A stretch of DNA of 9,036 nucleotides, from contig JAEMQE010000136.1 of the NCBI GenBank assembly GCA_022758945.1, forward strand, positions 1 through 9,036, in the 5' to 3' direction. This DNA is from Lentimicrobium sp. (GTDB taxonomy: Bacteria; Bacteroidota; Bacteroidia; Flavobacteriales; Flavobacteriaceae). A program made the translations under genes and the position numbers. Shown here piece after piece: positions 5,681 to 9,036 of the stretch; position 1 is the stretch's first letter; the number at the start of each line of letters is the position of its first letter. The notes under the pieces are model-generated. The model had not been told where the DNA came from and searched no databases. It saw nothing but the letters and a program-made list of their open reading frames with translations.

Positions 5681-7638
5681 CTTCTTCTTGGTCTTCTTTC
5701 TCTTGGAGCGTCACCAAAGCTTTCTGAACGTCTTGCTGGTCTTTCTGAGGAACCACCGTCACGTCTTGGAGCTTCTGAAGATCTTGCAGGTCTTTCAGAG
5801 AAACCACTTGTTCTTGGAGCTGATGCGCTTCTTGGTCCAAAGCCACCTTCTCTTGGGGCTGAGCTTCTGTCGCTTCTAAATCCACCACCAGAACCTTCAC
5901 GTCTTGGAGCAAAGTTTCCTTCTCTTCTTGGAGCTGAACTTCTTTCGCCACCGGAACGACCTCCGCCAAAACCACCAGAACTTCTTCCGTTGTGATCGCG
6001 TCTTCCGCCACCGTCGTTTTTAGAAATTTCTACATTGATACGACGTCCTTCTAATTGTACGTTGTTCAATATTTCCATTACTTTATCCGTATGTTCTGGG
6101 TCGGTGTTAAAGAAAGAGAAACCTTCTTTTACATCTACTTTGAAAACGTCATCACGACCTAAGTCTAATGTTTCTTTCAAATAATCTTTCAAGGACATCC
6201 AGTCGAAATTGTCTCTGGAACCAATGTTTACAAAGTATCTTGTAGCACCGCCATTGTTGTTTTCTCTAGGAGCTCCATCTCTGTCATCGCGTTCTCTTCT
6301 TTCAGAACCTGAAGATTGAGAAGAAAGATCTCTTGTTTTCTTGTAGTAATTGATAAAACGGTTGAATTCAACCGAAACCATTTTCTTGATTAAATCTTCT
6401 TTCGACAATCCTTCTAATACATTGTTGATAGCCGGAAGATAGTTGTCAATTTCGTGATCTACTTCGGTATCTTTAATCTTATTCGCTAAGTGCAACAACT
6501 GAATTTCGCAGATTTCGATTCCAGATGGAATGGTTTTTTCTTCGAATTTCTGTTTGATGATTCTTTCGATAGAAGAAATTTTGCGAATTTCACTTTTCGT
6601 TACAATAACGATAGAAGTTCCCAATTTTCCAGCACGACCCGTACGACCTGAACGGTGTGTATAGGTTTCGATTTCGTCGGGCAATTGATAGTTTACTACG
6701 TGAGTAATATTATCCACGTCAATTCCACGAGCAGCAACGTCAGTAGCTACAAGCATTTGGATTTGACGACCACGGAACGATTTCATAACTCCATCGCGTT
6801 GTGCTTGAGATAAATCTCCGTGCAAAGCGGCAGCGCTGTACCCATCTTCAATTAATTTTTCGGCAACAGCTTGTGTATCACGTTTTGTTCTACAAAAAAC
6901 TACGGAGAAAATGTCTGGATTAGCATCGGCCAATCTTTTTAGCGCTTCGTAACGATCACGTGCATTTACCAAATAGAATTCGTGAGAAACTGTAGCAGAA
7001 CCCGAGTTCTTAGTTCCAACAGTGATTTCTAGTGGGTTGTGCATAAATTGTTTCGCAATTCTAGCTACTTCTGCTGGCATTGTAGCCGAGAATAACCAAG
7101 TGCTTTTTTCATCTGGCGTAGTCGAAAGGATGTTTACGATGTCTTCGTAGAAACCCATATTCAACATTTCGTCTGCTTCGTCAAGGATGCAATAATTAAT
7201 CTGAGTAATGTTTACCAATCCTCTGTTAATCATGTCCTGCATTCTACCTGGAGTAGCCACAATAATTTGCGCACCTCTTTTGATGTCTCTAGCCTGTTCT
7301 GTAATACTTGCACCACCATAAACAGCCACTACATTAATACCTTTTTCGTATTTGGAGTAGTTTTTAATCTCGTTTGTAATCTGCAAACATAGTTCGCGGG
7401 TAGGTGATAAAATTAACGCCTGTGTATTTCTATTGTTAGCATCAATTTTTTGAATGACTGGAAAACCAAAAGCTGCCGTTTTCCCTGTCCCTGTCTGAGC
7501 CAACGCAACTAAATCTGTGTCTTGTTCCAATAATAGGGGAATCGCTTTCTCCTGTACTTCGGTCGGATTCTCAAATCCTAGATCGATAATCGCACGTTGT
7601 AGCGATTCACTCAATCCTAATTGTTCAAATTTATTCAT
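5677..7638 (-). CDS. DEAD-box RNA helicase with DbpA-type RNA-binding domain and Arg/Gly-rich tail
   Basis: An ATP-dependent RNA helicase of the DeaD/CsdA type, expected to remodel RNA in ribosome assembly, RNA decay and cold adaptation. From the chosen ATG it has 653 residues. Motifs in order: Q motif with Phe4 and Gln29, AQTGTGKT (47-54), PTREL (79-83), TPGR (129-132), DEAD (153-156), SAT (184-186), VVFCRT (246-251), ARGID (303-307), and HRSGRTGR (328-335). A helical stretch follows (about 360-435), then a DbpA-like RNA-binding domain (about 467-538, RYFVNIGSRDNF...INVEISK), then a 110-residue low-complexity tail rich in G, R, S and P with imperfect repeats such as SERPARSSE and SERPARRSE. 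The longest ORF reaches a TTG at 7662, but that codon lies inside the -7 box, so the ATG at 7638 is preferred. It has its own promoter after rdgB. Confidence 0.95.
   Translation of the reverse strand: MNKFEQLGLSESLQRAIIDLGFENPTEVQEKAIPLLLEQDTDLVALAQTGTGKTAAFGFPVIQKIDANNRNTQALILSPTRELCLQITNEIKNYSKYEKGINVVAVYGGASITEQARDIKRGAQIIVATPGRMQDMINRGLVNITQINYCILDEADEMLNMGFYEDIVNILSTTPDEKSTWLFSATMPAEVARIAKQFMHNPLEITVGTKNSGSATVSHEFYLVNARDRYEALKRLADANPDIFSVVFCRTKRDTQAVAEKLIEDGYSAAALHGDLSQAQRDGVMKSFRGRQIQMLVATDVAARGIDVDNITHVVNYQLPDEIETYTHRSGRTGRAGKLGTSIVIVTKSEIRKISSIERIIKQKFEEKTIPSGIEICEIQLLHLANKIKDTEVDHEIDNYLPAINNVLEGLSKEDLIKKMVSVEFNRFINYYKKTRDLSSQSSGSERRERDDRDGAPRENNNGGATRYFVNIGSRDNFDWMSLKDYLKETLDLGRDDVFKVDVKEGFSFFNTDPEHTDKVMEILNNVQLEGRRINVEISKNDGGGRRDHNGRSSGGFGGGRSGGERSSAPRREGNFAPRREGSGGGFRSDRSSAPREGGFGPRSASAPRTSGFSERPARSSEAPRRDGGSSERPARRSESFGDAPRERRPRRS
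5692..6010 (-). repeat. Degenerate coding repeats in the helicase tail
   Basis: The DNA encoding residues about 542-648 repeats short words such as CTTGGAGC, GGTCTTTC and GAACCACC (plus-strand reading) in an irregular order. They correspond to peptide units of the APRREG and SERPAR types. Such coding repeats are prone to slippage, so tail length may vary among strains. In the protein they make a disordered, positively charged RGG-like tail that could add nonspecific RNA binding or promote condensate formation. Confidence 0.6.
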
Positions 7639-7659
7639 ATGTATTTTTAAAATTTGGCG

Positions 7660-7667
7660 CAAAGGTA
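7660..7667 (-). promoter_or_regulatory. Bacteroidota -7 promoter box for the DEAD-box helicase
   Basis: On the minus strand this reads TACCTTTG, an exact TAnnTTTG match followed by CGCC, ending 21 bases before the ATG at 7638. Transcription would start at about 7650-7654, leaving a very short leader. The box overlaps the alternative TTG start codon at 7660-7662, which rules that start out if the promoter is real. No clear -33 TTG is visible. Confidence 0.65.
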
Positions 7668-7720
7668 CGTTGAATAAATGAGATAATCTAATGGGTAATT
7701 TAGATTTAAGGTTTTATTGG

Positions 7721-7737
7721 TAATTGAAAATCAATTA
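7721..7737. repeat. Seven-base inverted repeat just after the rdgB stop
   Basis: TAATTGA and TCAATTA pair perfectly around a three-base loop, beginning one base past the rdgB stop codon on the minus strand. The stem is AT-rich and no T-run follows on that strand, so it is better viewed as a possible mRNA 3'-end structure than a proven terminator. Confidence 0.3.
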
Positions 7738-7738
7738 G

Positions 7739-8311
7739 TTAGTTTTTCAAGAAGGTTATGAGTTGTTCTGTCGCCTTGCCACGATGGCTGATAGTTCCTT
7801 TTTCTTCGAGAGAAAGTTGTGCAAAAGTAACCTCATAACCTTCTGGTTTAAAGATAGGATCGTAGCCAAAACCCTGATTTCCTGTTTTTTCCAAAGTAAT
7901 TTCGCCACGGGCAATTCCTGTAAAAAGGTGTTGTTTGCCGTTTAAGTTTAATGCGATTACAGTTTTGAACTGTGCATTTCTATTGGTTTCATTATTTAAA
8001 GCCTCCAATACTTTATTCATATTATCATCGGAGTTGCGTTGTTCTCCTGCATATCTTGCTGAGAAAACACCTGGTTCACCGTTTAAGGATTCCACTTCCA
8101 ATCCGGTATCGTCGGCAAAACAATCGTAACCGTATTTTTGGGTGACGTAATTGGCTTTCATAATGGCATTTTCTTCAATAGTAGCTGCTGTTTCTGGAAT
8201 TTCTTCAAAACAGCCAATACTTTCGAGGCTTATAATTTCGATAGTAGAAGGAAGCATTTGCTGCACTTCGAGGATTTTATTTTTGTTATTAGTGGCAAAA
8301 ACGAGTTTCAT
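7739..8311 (-). CDS. rdgB: Non-canonical purine NTP pyrophosphatase (RdgB/HAM1 family)
   Basis: A cytoplasmic house-cleaning enzyme that hydrolyses ITP, dITP and XTP to the monophosphates and pyrophosphate, keeping deaminated purines out of RNA and DNA. It has 190 residues from the chosen ATG, the usual family length. Signatures are complete: FATNNKNK (5-12) for phosphate binding, ADDTGLEV (66-73) with the catalytic aspartate Asp68, ARYAG (85-89), GFGYDPIF (147-154) and SHRGKA (175-180), which recognises the base. A longer ORF begins at a TTG at 8347, but that lies just upstream of a perfect -7 box, and MKLVFATNN is the standard N terminus. The helicase gene follows on the same strand after 100 bases but has its own promoter. 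With guaB and purB it is the third purine-nucleotide gene in the window, though not in one operon with them. Confidence 0.96.
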   Translation of the reverse strand: MKLVFATNNKNKILEVQQMLPSTIEIISLESIGCFEEIPETAATIEENAIMKANYVTQKYGYDCFADDTGLEVESLNGEPGVFSARYAGEQRNSDDNMNKVLEALNNETNRNAQFKTVIALNLNGKQHLFTGIARGEITLEKTGNQGFGYDPIFKPEGYEVTFAQLSLEEKGTISHRGKATEQLITFLKN

Positions 8312-8336
8312 TTTTTGGTTTAGAATTGATGAATGA

Positions 8337-8344
8337 CAAAGATA
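8337..8344 (-). promoter_or_regulatory. Bacteroidota -7 promoter box for rdgB
   Basis: On the minus strand this reads TATCTTTG, an exact TAnnTTTG match ending 25 bases before the rdgB ATG at 8311. No consensus TTG is visible at the -33 distance. The box decides the start codon, because the alternative TTG at 8345-8347 would lie upstream of the transcript start. Confidence 0.6.
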
Positions 8345-8487
8345 CAACCTTTTGAAAATAATTTAATTTTTCAAGTGGAAGAGAATAAAGGTCCTTTTCT
8401 TTTGAATTAGATTTCTTTAGATATTTAAAAATATATAAGTTTTACCTTATTATTCATCATTATTGTGAGTAGATAAACAGACAAACT

Positions 8488-8517
8488 TTTGGATTATGCA
8501 TTTTTTACTTATTATTG
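8488..8517 (+). promoter_or_regulatory. Putative promoter of the lipocalin-like lipoprotein gene
   Basis: TTTG (8488-8491) and TATTATTG (8510-8517), the latter one mismatch from TAnnTTTG, are separated by 18 bases, a plausible Bacteroidota -33/-7 arrangement. The -7 box ends 24 bases before the ATG. It is the only promoter in the window with both elements visible, although the -7 box is imperfect. The rest of the 230-base divergent gap (8312-8541) is AT-rich with a short palindrome ATATTTAAAAATAT (8421-8434) and nothing else that I can assign. Confidence 0.4.
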
Positions 8518-8541
8518 TATGCTAACTAAACTAATAATACA

Positions 8542-8985
8542 ATGAAAAAAATAAGTATTTTATTTCTTTTGACTCTAATTTTAGGAACTGTTTTTGTTTC
8601 CTGCACTAAGGATATTAGTGGTCCGGTAGATATGAATTATATTGAAGGAAAATGGAATTTTAACAAATCTACAGCATCTTCAAGCGGGTTTACCATTCCT
8701 TATTCAACTGATTATTTTAAAAATGAGGATGGATGCACTAAAGACTACATTGAACTTCTTCCGGGCGGAATTGTGAAATACGGTAATTATAAACCAAATT
8801 GTGTATTTGAAGAACGACTAGGAACCTGGTCGCAAAGTGGAAATAGTATCATAATTTCGGTTACAGGTTCTAGTTTTAATGGGACTTTTAAGGTTGCAAG
8901 TCTTTCGGCAGCCGAGTTAATATTGCAAATTGATGGAACTTATGATGGAAAATCAGGAACTTTTAATCTGTATTTCACGAAGTAA
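8542..8985 (+). CDS. Lipocalin-like lipoprotein of unknown function
   Basis: A 147-residue predicted lipoprotein. The signal sequence ends in the lipobox F-V-S-C with the lipidated residue Cys21, followed by TKDISG. The mature part is a small beta-rich domain in the style of Bacteroidota lipocalin-like lipoproteins: an IEGKWNFNKS opening strand, a pair of cysteines (in DGCTKDYIELLPGG and KPNCVFEERLGTW) that could form a disulphide, then SGNSIIISVTG, FKVASLSAAELILQID and a closing strand SGTFNLYFTK. These proteins are usually secreted or tethered to the envelope; their ligands are generally unknown, and nothing here reveals one. It starts at ATG after a putative promoter and ends at TAATAA. 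No gene follows within the remaining 51 bases. Confidence 0.85.
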   Translation: MKKISILFLLTLILGTVFVSCTKDISGPVDMNYIEGKWNFNKSTASSSGFTIPYSTDYFKNEDGCTKDYIELLPGGIVKYGNYKPNCVFEERLGTWSQSGNSIIISVTGSSFNGTFKVASLSAAELILQIDGTYDGKSGTFNLYFTK

Positions 8986-9036
8986 TAATTGGAGAAAATA
9001 GAGTCTCTTAATTTAGTGTTAAATAATTGAAAAGCA

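Noticed and set aside
5664..6011. A 115-residue open frame on the minus strand, rich in Q, L, V and E, overlapping the helicase tail
   Set aside because: It is the shifted frame of a repetitive G/R/S-rich coding sequence, which naturally lacks stops; it has no independent family features and crosses the helicase stop region.
7763..8336. Several plus-strand open frames of about 60 residues opposite rdgB
   Set aside because: All are antisense to an intact HAM1-family gene and show no start signals or protein features.

Overview
This AT-rich window looks like ordinary chromosome from a member of the Bacteroidota, most likely Flavobacteriaceae and close to Flavobacterium. Four things point there: the protein sequences, the recurring Bacteroidota-type -7 promoter box TAnnTTTG with little sign of strong Shine-Dalgarno sites, lipoprotein signals ending in SC, and intergenic palindromes of a kind familiar from flavobacterial genomes. 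I see no phage, transposase, CRISPR, tRNA or rRNA gene and no defence island. Most of it is housekeeping, and I found no convincing new multi-gene system.

Layout. The plus strand opens with the 3' end of guaB (IMP dehydrogenase), which stops at a strong, apparently bidirectional terminator. Facing it on the minus strand, in transcription order, are a class III-type sirtuin (2801-3493), a 189-base gap carrying a large palindromic repeat and a heptad repeat, purB (1265-2611), and 30 bases further on a lipoprotein polysaccharide deacetylase (470-1234). Divergent from the sirtuin is a TrmH-type 2'-O-methyltransferase (3615-4271). A 128-residue protein of unknown function with its own promoter follows (4417-4803). 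It converges on a minus-strand block of secreted CarboxypepD_reg-like protein (4823-5590), DEAD-box RNA helicase with an RGG-like tail (5677-7638) and rdgB/HAM1 pyrophosphatase (7739-8311). The last gene is a plus-strand lipocalin-like lipoprotein (8542-8985). No gap between genes exceeds 300 bases.

Functional links. Three genes concern purines: guaB and purB encode enzymes on the two branches leaving IMP (towards GMP and AMP), and purB also serves de novo IMP synthesis. RdgB removes ITP, dITP and XTP from the nucleotide pool. The helicase and the TrmH enzyme both act on RNA. Three proteins are exported (two lipoproteins and one signal-peptidase-I substrate). Each rightful start codon proposed for the helicase, RdgB and the sirtuin lies downstream of the longest possible ORF start. 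For the first two, a perfect TAnnTTTG box overlaps or immediately follows the upstream non-ATG start and makes it untenable.

The items most worth a second look are the sirtuin with no cysteine at all and hence no zinc site, the 76-base palindrome with a third copy of its terminal sequence nearby, the unknown protein with paired F-x-x-G-[YF]-x-x-G motifs recalling ribosome modulation factor, and the uncharacterised C-terminal half of the CarboxypepD_reg-like protein.
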